This document shows positions 1-8,538 of a stretch of 64,000 nucleotides of DNA, piece after piece. A program made the translations under genes and the position numbers. Position 1 is the stretch's first letter; every line of letters starts with the position of its first letter. The notes beneath the pieces are model-generated. The model had not been told where the DNA came from. It made no database searches and saw only the letters and a list, made by a program, of their open reading frames with translations. Source of the stretch: UBA6168 sp041392505 (GTDB taxonomy: Bacteria > Bacteroidota > Bacteroidia > Chitinophagales > Saprospiraceae); NCBI GenBank assembly GCA_041392505.1, contig JAWKLX010000018.1:62001-126000 (forward strand). The letters are read 5' to 3'.

Positions 1-59
1 CGAACCCATCACACGCTGCTTGCAAAGCAGTGTCGCCGCGCCTTGGAACATGCGCCCCC
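1..59 (-). tRNA. tRNA, 3' part cut by window edge, anticodon probably TGC (Ala)
   Basis: Read on the minus strand, the segment starts with an acceptor-like GGGGGCG. A D-arm with a TGTT/GACA stem and GG in the loop follows, then an anticodon arm with stem CTGC/GCAG and loop TTTGCAA, then the start of a T-arm ending in GGGTTCG at base 1. T33 is present and the triplet at 34-36 reads TGC. The 3' half lies outside the window, so acceptor pairing and the discriminator base cannot be tested. The outer base pair of the anticodon stem is an A-C mismatch, so a decayed tRNA is possible. A family A repeat lies directly upstream. Confidence 0.55.
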
Positions 60-147
60 ATTTTTTCAAATTCTATTTCAAAGATCAAAGGCAATTAATT
101 GCTAGCCCCGCAAATTGAAAAGTAATAATTTGATCATGGATCAACGT

Positions 148-370
148 CTTTGTATGCGGGCCGAATGATCACCCTATCTCTTGCCATCTGTCTGCTCGGC
201 CCGTCAGGGGTTCCAAAGGGGCGGCGGGGGTTCTTCAACCCCTGCCGCCCCTTTGAAACCCTTGGAGGAGCACCCCGAAGCAAGTTCGGGGCAGGCTGTT
301 GGGGCGTTGCCAAAAGCGATAATTAACTTGTCCCGAATTCACTTCGGGATCCTGCTCCGCATTTTATTAC
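148..370 (-). mobile_element. Family A hairpin element, copy 1 (old, degenerate ends)
   Basis: Shares the family landmarks CTGCTCGGCCC (about 192-202), a central inverted repeat (206-263), the small hairpin CCCCGAA-GCAAG-TTCGGGG (272-292), GGCGTTGCCAAAAG (303-316) and CTGCTCCGCATTTT (352-365). The central hairpin has 27-nt arms with about four mismatches, and its inner sequence differs from the other copies. No clear terminal inverted repeats remain, so the limits are approximate. A second small palindrome, TCCCGAATTCACTTCGGGA (331-349), sits between the last two landmarks and is absent from the other copies. The CTGCTCCGC segment corresponds to the site hit by IS110 in copy 2. The minus-strand tRNA at 1-59 lies downstream. 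Confidence 0.7.
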
Positions 371-403
371 GTTTCAATTTGCTAACCCACCAATTATTTT
401 CGG

Positions 404-475
404 CGGTAATGACGGGGCTCGAACCCGCAACCTTCGGATAGACAATCCGCTGCGCTACCATTGCGCTACATCACC
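404..475 (-). tRNA. tRNA-like gene, anticodon loop TTGTCTA (tentatively Asp, GTC)
   Basis: The minus strand folds as a cloverleaf. Acceptor GGTGATG pairs with CATTACC over 7 bp (one G-T). The D-arm is GCGC/GCGC, the anticodon stem is CGGA/TCCG with loop TTGTCTA, and the T-arm GCGGG-TTCGAGC-CCCGT has one G-T pair. The discriminator is G and no CCA is encoded. T33 places GTC at the anticodon, which agrees with the G discriminator of tRNA-Asp. Two oddities are T at position 37, where a purine is expected, and a G-A mismatch at the top of the anticodon stem. It could be a divergent or decaying tRNA. Confidence 0.6.
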
Positions 476-846
476 AGTGGATAAAAGGTTGCCGTTCAAT
501 TAGGTGTGAATTCCTAATTGTTTTATTTTTTTAAGGCAAGAAATATTTAAAATAATTCGTGCCTAATAACTAGTGTTTTAATAGCTAAAAAATCCTTTTA
601 GGTCATATAAGCTCAAATAAACTTCGTTTATTTTTTTGCTTGCTATGAATAATTATTTTTTAAATTTTATTCGAATTGATTTTTATTGATGCTTCAATAT
701 TTTTTTTTTGAAACATAGACTGGTAAAAACAAATTCTAATTTTTTATTTTTTGGAAAACAAAAAAGGCAGGCTACGGAAAAAGTAGAATAGAAAATGGCA
801 AAACCGCAGCTGCTCCAACAGCGGCGGTCTCTTTTGACGGAAGCTG
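476..846. other. Gene-free AT-rich stretch
   Basis: Strongly A/T-rich sequence with T-runs and no reading frame that looks protein-like. No terminator hairpin or repeat family member was seen. It may be decayed sequence between the tRNA and the small reading frame at 847-984. Confidence 0.5.
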
Positions 847-984
847 TTAGAAGGGATTGGTCTCCTGACAATCAAATATATCAGCAGCAATCTCTGCCCG
901 CTGAATAAATCGTTCATTTTTGGCCTGCATAATGCCGAACATCAGGCTTGGATGAATTTTGATATGTCGTTGAATGATGGTCAT
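847..984 (-). CDS. Possible 45-aa protein or gene remnant
   Basis: An ATG frame of 45 codons on the minus strand beginning MTIIQRHIKIHPSLM and containing FIQRAEIAADIFDC. Composition is protein-like (charged and aliphatic residues alternate, no low complexity) in an otherwise AT-rich region. No family is recognised and no neighbour suggests a role. An A-rich stretch precedes the ATG, as often seen in this window. It could be a real small gene or the leftover of a larger broken one. Confidence 0.3.
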   Translation of the reverse strand: MTIIQRHIKIHPSLMFGIMQAKNERFIQRAEIAADIFDCQETNPF

Positions 985-1187
985 TTTTTTAATTAAAATA
1001 AAAATAAAAAATGGCGTTTTGGAGTTATGGGGAGATAAACCAAAAGTGGGTTTTGTTTTGTTCCCGAAATTTTATTTTTTTTAAAATAATTTAAAGCACT
1101 TTTTTCTACTGGATAAAATTCTCCATATTTTATTAATTACACAGCTACAAATTAAAATAAAAAAAGCCTCCATTGAGAAGCCATTAT

Positions 1188-1601
1188 TTATTGAGCTGGC
1201 GCTGGAGGAGTTGGTAAAATTTGCTTTAATTCCACCCACATACCATCCGGTGCTTGCAGAAAAGAGGCCCGGATATTATCAGTCGCCTGAAAGGGTTCTT
1301 TCGCAACTTCGGCCCCTCGCTTACTGTAATATTCGGTGGCAGCGTCGCAATCTTCAACGAGGAAAGCAATATGATAAATGCCTCGCCTTTCTGTTGCTGG
1401 GACGGCAGGTTTTGGGTCGTCACCCGCTGGTGCGAAAAGTAAATTTACACCGCCTAACACATAATGCTGGTGGGCGACTCCACCCAAAAATTCAGGGCTT
1501 AGCTCGATTGCTTCCATGATTTCTACGTAGAAATGCCGCGTTGTTTTTAAGTTTTTGTAACGGTAATGTATGTGGTCGAAATTAAGTTGAGGGTTGGTCA
1601 T
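1188..1601 (-). CDS. VOC (glyoxalase/dioxygenase fold) family protein
   Basis: 137 residues, the usual length of a single vicinal-oxygen-chelate protein made of two beta-alpha-beta-beta-beta modules. Candidate metal ligands are visible: H10 or H12 in FDHIHYRYKNL at the start of module one, H77 in GIYHIAFLVED at the start of module two, and E124 in GMWVELKQI near the end. This layout fits glyoxalase-I-like enzymes, but the substrate cannot be told from sequence, and many family members are isomerases, dioxygenases or resistance proteins. The protein should be cytoplasmic, since no signal peptide is present. It stands alone and is divergent from the permease gene across a 282-bp spacer. Confidence 0.85.
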   Translation of the reverse strand: MTNPQLNFDHIHYRYKNLKTTRHFYVEIMEAIELSPEFLGGVAHQHYVLGGVNLLFAPAGDDPKPAVPATERRGIYHIAFLVEDCDAATEYYSKRGAEVAKEPFQATDNIRASFLQAPDGMWVELKQILPTPPAPAQ

Positions 1602-1883
1602 TTTTTTAAATTAATAAGGTGAATAAATTATTGAAATTGGAAATTAAAATTAATCCATTTAAAAGGATTGGAATACGCCAAAAGCTGGCGCTAAATAGAG
1701 GCTAAATTCTCAATTTTTTAGAAAGAGGTGCAAAATATTTTTGTCTCTGGTAAAAAAGCGAACGATTAAAAAACCGTGCAACATCCCTCGCCCAAAGCCC
1801 TCTTTATCATTGGTTAAAATAATTTGGGACTCAACGTCGAAAGGGATTGTAGCCCTGCCGGCGCTTTCACCTACTACTGACTC

Positions 1884-4301
1884 ATGTTAAAAAATTACCT
1901 GCTCGCCACCCTCCGCAATTTCCAACGGCACCGCCTCAACTCTGTCATCAATCTGCTCGGATTGGCGACTGGCATTATGGCATTCGTGCTCATCATGCTG
2001 TACGTCAACCACGAACTGAGCTATGACCAAAACCATCCCGACAAAGACCGTTTGTTCCGGTTGACGGAGGTCATCAAAAGCGAGGGGTTTGTTGAAAACT
2101 CGTCCAGTTGCCCCTTTCCGGTTGCCCCCAATTTGATGTTGGAGTACCCCAATCTGCTGGAGGATGCCGTGCGTTTTTTTGATTTTCAAATACCCAGCGT
2201 CACCATCACCGTGGGCGACAGCACCCAGTACAACGAGCCCGATTTTTACTTTGTGGACAGCACGGTTTTTTCCACGCTGGATTTTCCATTGAAAATAGGT
2301 GATCCTAAAAAGGCATTGGATCAACCGAATTCCGTGGTTTTGACGGAGGAAATGGCCCGAAAATATTTCGGAAATGCTGACCCTATTGGCAAATCGTTAA
2401 AATATGAACAGAACCTTGTTTTTCAAGTGACGGGCATTTTGGACAAACGGGCGCCTTCTCATTTTCAGGTAAACGGCCTGTTTTCTTTCTCGACCCTCCG
2501 CCAACTGATGCCCAACCAAAATTCCAACTGGGTCTGGAATCCCAACTGGACTTATCTAAAATTTAGGGAAAATGTTGACCCCGAAGCCTTCCTTTCGCAG
2601 ATGCCAGCTTTTATCCAAAAGCATACGCCGGAATTCATCCGGGACAAAGTCACGTTGCACCTTCAGCCCATCACTGACATCCACCTCAATTCGCACCTGG
2701 AATTTGAAATGCACCCCAACAGCAGCCGTTTGTATGTGCTGATTTTTACTATTGTGGCATTGTTTGTTTTGGCTATTGCCTGCATCAATTTCGTCAACCT
2801 GACGACCGCCCGTGCCTCCACCCGTACGAAGGAGATCGGCGTCCGGCAGGTGGTCGGGGCCAGCCAACAGATGTTGATCCACCAGTTTTTAACCGAATCA
2901 GTCCTGACGACCTTGATCGCTTTTATCATCGGCATGGCTTTGCTGCCAGCGCTGCTGCCTTGGTTTTCGGCGAAGACGGGGATTTCGTTGTCCACCGCCA
3001 TGCTGTTCGAACCGAAATTCCTCCTGATGATGGGCGGTATCATTTTGCTGACGGGCATCGTTTCGGGGTTGTACCCAGCCTTTTATTTATCGAAATTAAA
3101 ACTGGTCAACGTGATGAAATCGAGCGCCGTAAAAACGGGTCGGGGCAATATTTTGATGCGCCGCAGTTTGGTCATTTTCCAGTTTGCCATTTCTATTGTT
3201 TTGATTATCAGCACTTTTTCTGCGTTCCGTCAATTGCAGTATATGCTCACCAAAGACGAAGGTTACAAGACTTCCAACATGATGATCGTACCGATGACCC
3301 GCACGCAGATACCCGGTCGGTTGAAAGCCTTTAAGACCGAGCTGTTGCAAAACAGCAACGTGCAATCGGTCACCATTTCGAATGAAATGTTAGGCATCAA
3401 CAATAACAACCACGAGTTTAATTACCCCGGCATCCCAGATGGCCAGTGGCAGTATTTCCCTGCGCTGATGGTCGATGAAGATTTTGTTGAAACCTTCGAA
3501 GTGCCCATTATCGCTGGTCGGGACTACGATAAAGACCGGAAGCGGGAGGATAGTCTTTCCATCCTCATCAACCGCTCGATGGCTAAGTACCTGGGCTATC
3601 TTGACCCGGAGGAGGCGATCAACCAACCCTTCCGCTCGATGTCGGGCAATGAGCGCATTATTGGCGTGATCGAAGACTTTAGTTTTAAATCCTTCCACCA
3701 CCCCATCGGCCCGTTTGTGGTGGATGTGGAGCGCCGGACACCGCAGGGCGGTTCGTTTTTCTTTTTTGCCAAAATGCTGGTCATCAACCTCAAGGAGACC
3801 TCTCCGGCGGCCATTGCGCATGTGGAGCAGGTTTGGAAAAAATTCGTCCCCAACAAGCCGCTGGCTTATACTTTCCTCGACGACGAAATCGGTCACCTCT
3901 ACGAAGCCGAGCAAAAAATGGGTTTCATCCTGACCATCTTTTCGGCTATGGCGGTCTTCATCGCTTGCCTCGGTTTGTTTGGTCTCTCCTCCTTCATGGC
4001 TGCCCAGCGCACCAAGGAAATTGGCATCCGCAAAGTATTAGGCGCTTCTACTCCGAGTCTGTTGCGCACGGTGTCGCAGGAATATTTTTTCCTCATCGTC
4101 GTGGCCATTTTATTGGCCTTCCCAGCCTCTTGGCTCATCAACCAAAAATGGCTGGACAACTTTGCCTTTCAAGTGGATTTCAGTGCGATGCCGTTTATCC
4201 TGTCCGGTATTTTAGCACTGACGGTGGCTTTGCTGACAGTGATGGGTATTGCGATGCGGGCAGTGCAGGGGGATGTGGTTAGGGCGTTGAAGGAGGAGTG
4301 A
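1884..4301 (+). CDS. ABC transporter permease, MacB/FtsX type
   Basis: 805 residues with the two-copy layout common in Bacteroidota. A transmembrane helix near residues 20-42 (INLLGLATGIMAFVLIMLYV) is followed by a periplasmic MacB_PCD domain, then an FtsX domain with three helices (about 285-430) containing the RTKEIGVRQVVGAS coupling motif. A second periplasmic domain follows and then a second FtsX domain with AQRTKEIGIRKVLGAS near residue 712. Such proteins form the membrane part of tripartite or mechanotransmission ABC systems that move lipoproteins, lipids or toxic compounds across the envelope. No ATPase gene is adjacent, so the partner must be elsewhere. The substrate is unknown. Confidence 0.9.
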   Translation: MLKNYLLATLRNFQRHRLNSVINLLGLATGIMAFVLIMLYVNHELSYDQNHPDKDRLFRLTEVIKSEGFVENSSSCPFPVAPNLMLEYPNLLEDAVRFFDFQIPSVTITVGDSTQYNEPDFYFVDSTVFSTLDFPLKIGDPKKALDQPNSVVLTEEMARKYFGNADPIGKSLKYEQNLVFQVTGILDKRAPSHFQVNGLFSFSTLRQLMPNQNSNWVWNPNWTYLKFRENVDPEAFLSQMPAFIQKHTPEFIRDKVTLHLQPITDIHLNSHLEFEMHPNSSRLYVLIFTIVALFVLAIACINFVNLTTARASTRTKEIGVRQVVGASQQMLIHQFLTESVLTTLIAFIIGMALLPALLPWFSAKTGISLSTAMLFEPKFLLMMGGIILLTGIVSGLYPAFYLSKLKLVNVMKSSAVKTGRGNILMRRSLVIFQFAISIVLIISTFSAFRQLQYMLTKDEGYKTSNMMIVPMTRTQIPGRLKAFKTELLQNSNVQSVTISNEMLGINNNNHEFNYPGIPDGQWQYFPALMVDEDFVETFEVPIIAGRDYDKDRKREDSLSILINRSMAKYLGYLDPEEAINQPFRSMSGNERIIGVIEDFSFKSFHHPIGPFVVDVERRTPQGGSFFFFAKMLVINLKETSPAAIAHVEQVWKKFVPNKPLAYTFLDDEIGHLYEAEQKMGFILTIFSAMAVFIACLGLFGLSSFMAAQRTKEIGIRKVLGASTPSLLRTVSQEYFFLIVVAILLAFPASWLINQKWLDNFAFQVDFSAMPFILSGILALTVALLTVMGIAMRAVQGDVVRALKEE

Positions 4302-4317
4302 GAATCAATATTTTATG

Positions 4318-4397
4318 AAACTCCGTGCCTCCTTCGTGTCTCTCTGTGAAATAATAACAACTATTACACGGAGAGACGCAGAGGAGACACAGGGTTT
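4318..4397. repeat. Long imperfect inverted repeat
   Basis: CTCCGTGCCTCCTTCGTGTC on the left is mirrored by a GAGAGACGCAGAGGAGACAC type arm on the right around a short AT-rich centre. The transcript would fold into a long hairpin just after the permease stop codon. It may act as a terminator or mRNA end protector. The T-tract typical of intrinsic terminators is missing. Confidence 0.55.
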
Positions 4398-4484
4398 CAC
4401 TAAGTCCGATTTGATATTCTAATTTTGAACAACTCTATTCCTTAAATATTTTTCCGTATTTTTGACAGCATAAAATACCAAACC

Positions 4485-4970
4485 ATGTTGAAAGAGAAAT
4501 TTTCAGAAGAACATAACGTCTCCGATTACGAACAAGAACGCCACAAACCTATGCCCTCCCTCAACCATTCTCTCATCCAGACCAATTTGATTGTTGAATT
4601 AGCAGCGTACCGTGATAGGTTTCGCACCGCTTCCGAACTTAGCCTTGAACTTTCCAATTGGCCTAGCGTCCCAGACGTTAGCTTGATTCCAGCCATGAAG
4701 ATGGATACCCGTAATGACCAAATCAAAGTGTCAGAACCACCACTCTGCGTCATGGAAATTCTTTCCCCAACCCAAAGTTTCGCAGACCTGCTTGCCAAGG
4801 CGCATAGCTATTTCGAACATGGCGTCCAGTCCTGTTGGATCGTTATGCCCGGCGTGGACAACATTTATGTCTTTTCCAATCCTGATGAATATGAGATTTT
4901 TAGATCAGGGGAAATGTTGATAGATAAAAAGATGAATATTCAGCTGGAAGTGGGGAAGGTGTTTGAGTGA
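4485..4970 (+). CDS. Uma2 family (PD-(D/E)XK-like) putative endonuclease
   Basis: 161 residues matching the Uma2/DUF820 fold. The nuclease-type acidic triad is present: D64 in VPDVSLIP, E91 in CVMEILSP and K105 in DLLAKAHSYFEHG. It is followed by the conserved CWIVMPGVDNIYVF strand. Uma2 proteins are abundant in cyanobacteria and Bacteroidota and are predicted nucleases of unknown role, sometimes tied to mobile DNA. The start follows an AT-rich leader. It stands alone between the permease and an opposite-strand gene, so context gives no function. Confidence 0.85.
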   Translation: MLKEKFSEEHNVSDYEQERHKPMPSLNHSLIQTNLIVELAAYRDRFRTASELSLELSNWPSVPDVSLIPAMKMDTRNDQIKVSEPPLCVMEILSPTQSFADLLAKAHSYFEHGVQSCWIVMPGVDNIYVFSNPDEYEIFRSGEMLIDKKMNIQLEVGKVFE

Positions 4971-4990
4971 ATAATGGAAAACGCACCACC

Positions 4991-5530
4991 TTACCGAACC
5001 CCATGCCACCACGCTTTCATCTCCTCCGACATATCTTTTACACCCCCTTCTTTTTCCATTTTCTCCTGCGCCCTTTTGATTGACTTGGTCACCATAGCGT
5101 GTTCAATGACCTCGTCTTCTTGGTGGCCCATTCTTTCCATCATCGCAACGATGCGTTCGGCGTTGGACAAGTGAAAAACCGGGTCTTCCAACGAGTTGAG
5201 GAATAGCGCTTTTTCGCATTTCCACGATTGCAACAGTGCAATTTCTTTGCTGTGAAACAAGTGGTGCTCCAGGAAACAGATTTCTTTTCCATGCATCCGG
5301 GAAGGCATCGCAGAATGGGCCGTCATGATTCCAGTCGAGAAGCCGTGGTCTGTATGCAACAGTTGTTGGAATCGGTCGAAGGTTACGGTCGACCAAGCGA
5401 TCAGGGTCAGGTCCGGTCGCTCCCTGAGCAATTGCAGGCAACCCCGTTCTTTGGCAGCCTGATTGATCCATACCATGTCCGTAATGACTGGGCCGCTTTC
5501 TTTCTTTTTGAATAGGTCGAAAAAAGACAT
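4991..5530 (-). CDS. Conserved-looking hypothetical protein, 179 aa
   Basis: The ATG at 5530 (MSFFDLFKKKESGP) is preferred because the upstream extension reads like translated leader. The protein is cytoplasmic, without signal peptide or membrane helix. It begins with an amphipathic basic segment, continues with an alternating alpha/beta pattern (VITDMVWINQAAK, LTLIAWSTVTFDRF, KEICFLEHHLFHSKE), and ends in a charged helical tail (SIKRAQEKMEKEGGVKDMSEEMKAWW). The middle part resembles a degenerate nucleotide-binding or helicase-like fold, but no motif is clear enough to name a family. The 3' end lies 20 bp from the Uma2 stop on the opposite strand. Confidence 0.75.
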   Translation of the reverse strand: MSFFDLFKKKESGPVITDMVWINQAAKERGCLQLLRERPDLTLIAWSTVTFDRFQQLLHTDHGFSTGIMTAHSAMPSRMHGKEICFLEHHLFHSKEIALLQSWKCEKALFLNSLEDPVFHLSNAERIVAMMERMGHQEDEVIEHAMVTKSIKRAQEKMEKEGGVKDMSEEMKAWWHGVR

Positions 5531-5653
5531 AATCGTAGATTTTAAAAGCAAAAAAAGGCCATTTTGAAAGACTAACCAAATTGCCAAGTCATACTTATCA
5601 AGCATATTAATTACAGCGCAGTAGTGCAGAGGTAATTAGCTCCATTTTTTATT

Positions 5654-8317
5654 TTAAAATTCTACCCGATATGACGCAAATGGAATCAACCCATTTAATA
5701 ATTCTCTCTGAATTGTTTCACTAAAAACGTCATAATAACGGTTGTACTCATTGCGTCGGTTTAAAATATTTTGGACATCTAAATTTAATGAATGGGTCAT
5801 TTTTTTAAACGAATTAATAGTGAATGAAACACTCGCATCCACTCGAACAAATGGCGATATTCTTTTCGAAAAATACTGGCCAGAAATTTCCACTTGGATA
5901 CCATTTTCTCTTGACGCTGCCAAATCAATCGGAGTATCCCTCCTCCCACCGTAATAGGTCAATTTCCCGTTTAAACCGAAAATGTTTTTTTGCCTTTTTC
6001 CCACTTTCCATTCTTTGCCACCCAACACATTTAAAATATGGTTGACAGCAGTAACCGTATGGTATTTCTTTTTATTCTGCGTAGAATATTTAGAATCAAA
6101 TAAGGAAGCGGTAAGCAAAAAATAATACCCATGTTTAAAAGGATGCTCGAAGGTTAAATCAATACCATAATTTTCGCCCGTACCCTCGCTGACCAAAGCC
6201 GATTCCGTTTGGTCATTTTCATAAATAATATCGAATACATCTTGGATATTTAATACAGAAAAACCATTGCTTGGATTGTTGGAAACCGGGATGTGATAGA
6301 GGTATTGATAATAACTTTCCACTTTCAATTTAATATCTTCAGAGAAATACCAATCATAACCGAAAACCAAATGGAGTGCCCGCAAAAGCGACAAATTTTT
6401 ATTAGGACTTTTGGGCAGTCCATTTACGTCAATACGCTCAATAAAATAGGTGGACAAATGTTCCGGTTTGCTGTGGATACCGAGTGCAAATGCGAGTTTA
6501 TGTTTGGGATTTAATTCCCATTTAATAGATGCCCGTGGATCAACGGCTTTGGTGTTATTTAAAAATAAATAAGAGAAATTAATTCCTGCATTCATTTCCC
6601 AGTTTTCTTTTATTCGTCGCTGCCACTGAAAAAAAGATTGAAAATATTGGGTCTGTCCTTTATTTTTTAAAAATAATACCTCCTCTTCAAAAAATGACAC
6701 CAAAGTCAGGTATTCGTATTTAAAGAATTTATGACTGAAAGAAAAACCAGTACGCAATTTATTTTCCGCATTTATTTTTTGATGAAATGAAAAATAACCA
6801 GATACATCTGCATTCCTAAAATCAGAATCGTCAATCGTTGAGTCCCGGTAATTATCTTCTTTAATTAATAAATTGGCCAAATCATTAAAAGAATAATAAG
6901 TGCCCGCAATGGATGTTTTGATAAAAGCATTATCGGAAAGCAGATAACGATTTGTGACACCAATGACCCCGACTTTTTCATCGTCCAAAAAATCAACGGC
7001 GTCATTAAAAGTGTCCCATTTGGTGCTGTCTTGGACGGCGTTTCTTTCAGAAAAATTTTTTCCACCCAACCCAAAAACAGAAAATTGCCCCGCCTTTTCA
7101 GTAGGTATATTTATTTTAAAGGAGACGTCCCGATAGGCGGGCAACAAACCTTCCAGCGTTGGTAAATATTTTTTAATTAAATCAAGGGTGGAGTACCTAA
7201 AATTCGCCAAGTAAGATGCTTTTTTCCCTTTTTTAAAATACCCTTCCGATGAAGCAGAAAAACCCAAATTGCCAAAAGAAAAACTATGTTCCCGTCGATC
7301 AGCATTTCCCTTTCTCAATTGCAAATCAAACACACCACTCAGAGCGTTGCCGTATTCAGCGGGAAAGGCCCCAGTATAAAAATCGGAATTGGTCAACGTA
7401 CTTGCACTCAACATGCTGATCGCACCGCCGCCATTTCCAAGCCCACCGAAGTGATTGGGGTTGGGGATCTCCACCCCTTCCAGCCGCCATGATAGGCCTC
7501 GGGTTGAATTGCCCCGAATGATGATCTCGTTAGACAAATCGTCACCGCCGCTGGAAATCCCGGCAAAAGATTGCACCATACGGGCCGGGTCGGAAATGGC
7601 AGCGGCAAAACGTTTGGTTTCTTCGACCGAAAACGACCGCCCACTCGTCGCTGCCATATCGTTGAGGGGACTGGAATGATCGAGGCCCACTTCGACAATA
7701 ACCGCCGGCATCGAAACGGTCGATTCCCGCAACTCAATATTTAAGAAAATTTCTTTCCCCGTTGAATTCAACACCTGATGGATATGCAACGGCTCATACC
7801 CTAAATACTGGACTTGAAAATCGTACCGCCCAATAGGCAATTCTTTGATTTTAAAATAACCATTGTCGTCCGAACTGCTACCAACAAAAGGTTCTGAACC
7901 AATGACAAATATGGTAGCCCCAGCCAATGGCATTTTGCTGTCCCGATCCACGATCTGCCCACTGATTTTCCGACCTTTTAAAGGAATATATTTTAGGATA
8001 ATGTGGTTGCCAATTAATTCAATGCCGATATTTTCTGAGGATAATAATTCATTTAAACCAGCCTCCAACGTCCCCGAAAAATCAATCTTTTTATTAGCCG
8101 ATAAATCCAAACCACTAAAAGAAAAATAAACTGCATATTTTTCTTCAATGTCTTTTAAAATGGATTTTATTGATTGGTGGCGATAAGAAAAAGAAACGCT
8201 CTTTTCTAAAATATTTTGAGAAAAGGAAGACACACTAATCAAACAAAAACCCAATACCACAATCATCTTTAGAATGACTTGTTGAAAAATGAAAGGTCCT
8301 TGTTTTTTTAGTGACAT
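5654..8317 (-). CDS. TonB-dependent outer-membrane receptor with STN and carboxypeptidase-like domains
   Basis: 887 residues from the ATG at 8317; the frame continues upstream only to a TTG. A signal peptide (VLGFCLISVSSFSQN) is followed by an STN domain (about 45-110), which normally contacts an anti-sigma or FecR-type protein. Next come a carboxypeptidase-regulatory-like domain (GRKISGQIVDRDSKMPLAGA), a plug with the NEIIIRGNSTRGLSWRLEG segment, and a beta-barrel ending in an aromatic strand (ASYRVEF). It imports a ligand at the cost of proton-motive force through TonB-ExbBD. The STN domain suggests control by a sigma/anti-sigma pair, but none is adjacent. The substrate is unknown and no SusD partner follows. 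Confidence 0.9.
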   Translation of the reverse strand: MSLKKQGPFIFQQVILKMIVVLGFCLISVSSFSQNILEKSVSFSYRHQSIKSILKDIEEKYAVYFSFSGLDLSANKKIDFSGTLEAGLNELLSSENIGIELIGNHIILKYIPLKGRKISGQIVDRDSKMPLAGATIFVIGSEPFVGSSSDDNGYFKIKELPIGRYDFQVQYLGYEPLHIHQVLNSTGKEIFLNIELRESTVSMPAVIVEVGLDHSSPLNDMAATSGRSFSVEETKRFAAAISDPARMVQSFAGISSGGDDLSNEIIIRGNSTRGLSWRLEGVEIPNPNHFGGLGNGGGAISMLSASTLTNSDFYTGAFPAEYGNALSGVFDLQLRKGNADRREHSFSFGNLGFSASSEGYFKKGKKASYLANFRYSTLDLIKKYLPTLEGLLPAYRDVSFKINIPTEKAGQFSVFGLGGKNFSERNAVQDSTKWDTFNDAVDFLDDEKVGVIGVTNRYLLSDNAFIKTSIAGTYYSFNDLANLLIKEDNYRDSTIDDSDFRNADVSGYFSFHQKINAENKLRTGFSFSHKFFKYEYLTLVSFFEEEVLFLKNKGQTQYFQSFFQWQRRIKENWEMNAGINFSYLFLNNTKAVDPRASIKWELNPKHKLAFALGIHSKPEHLSTYFIERIDVNGLPKSPNKNLSLLRALHLVFGYDWYFSEDIKLKVESYYQYLYHIPVSNNPSNGFSVLNIQDVFDIIYENDQTESALVSEGTGENYGIDLTFEHPFKHGYYFLLTASLFDSKYSTQNKKKYHTVTAVNHILNVLGGKEWKVGKRQKNIFGLNGKLTYYGGRRDTPIDLAASRENGIQVEISGQYFSKRISPFVRVDASVSFTINSFKKMTHSLNLDVQNILNRRNEYNRYYDVFSETIQRELLNGLIPFASYRVEF

Positions 8318-8538
8318 TATATATAAAGATATCAACTTGAATGAAGGTCAAAATCAGGCGGACAAATTTAGGAAGTTATTTGTGGTTTAATTTTTTTGAG
8401 CAATAACCCTGGTTGGGTGATCCACCACAATTTGCAATAAATCTACCGGATCAGAGCCCAACCTAACTACAGCCCTATTTTATTTCATAGTTTTCCGCCT
8501 CTTTTTCAAAAAACAATTATTCAAACAACATTTACAAC

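Noticed and set aside
206..263. Central hairpin as a retron msd or diversity-generating repeat
   Set aside because: No reverse transcriptase gene is present anywhere in the window, and the element has terminal inverted repeats and target duplications like a transposed MITE.
181..441. Open frame of 86 codons on the plus strand
   Set aside because: It runs through the family A hairpin and into the tRNA. The amino-acid sequence simply reflects the palindrome.
683..871. 62-codon minus-strand frame
   Set aside because: The composition follows the AT-rich base composition and it overlaps the more protein-like 847-984 frame. No sensible start signal.
5654..8317. STN-type TonB receptor as part of a sigma/anti-sigma FecR system with the ECF sigma at 30.9 kb
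   Set aside because: They are 22 kb apart, no FecR-like gene is present, and the sigma factor already has an overlapping anti-sigma candidate.
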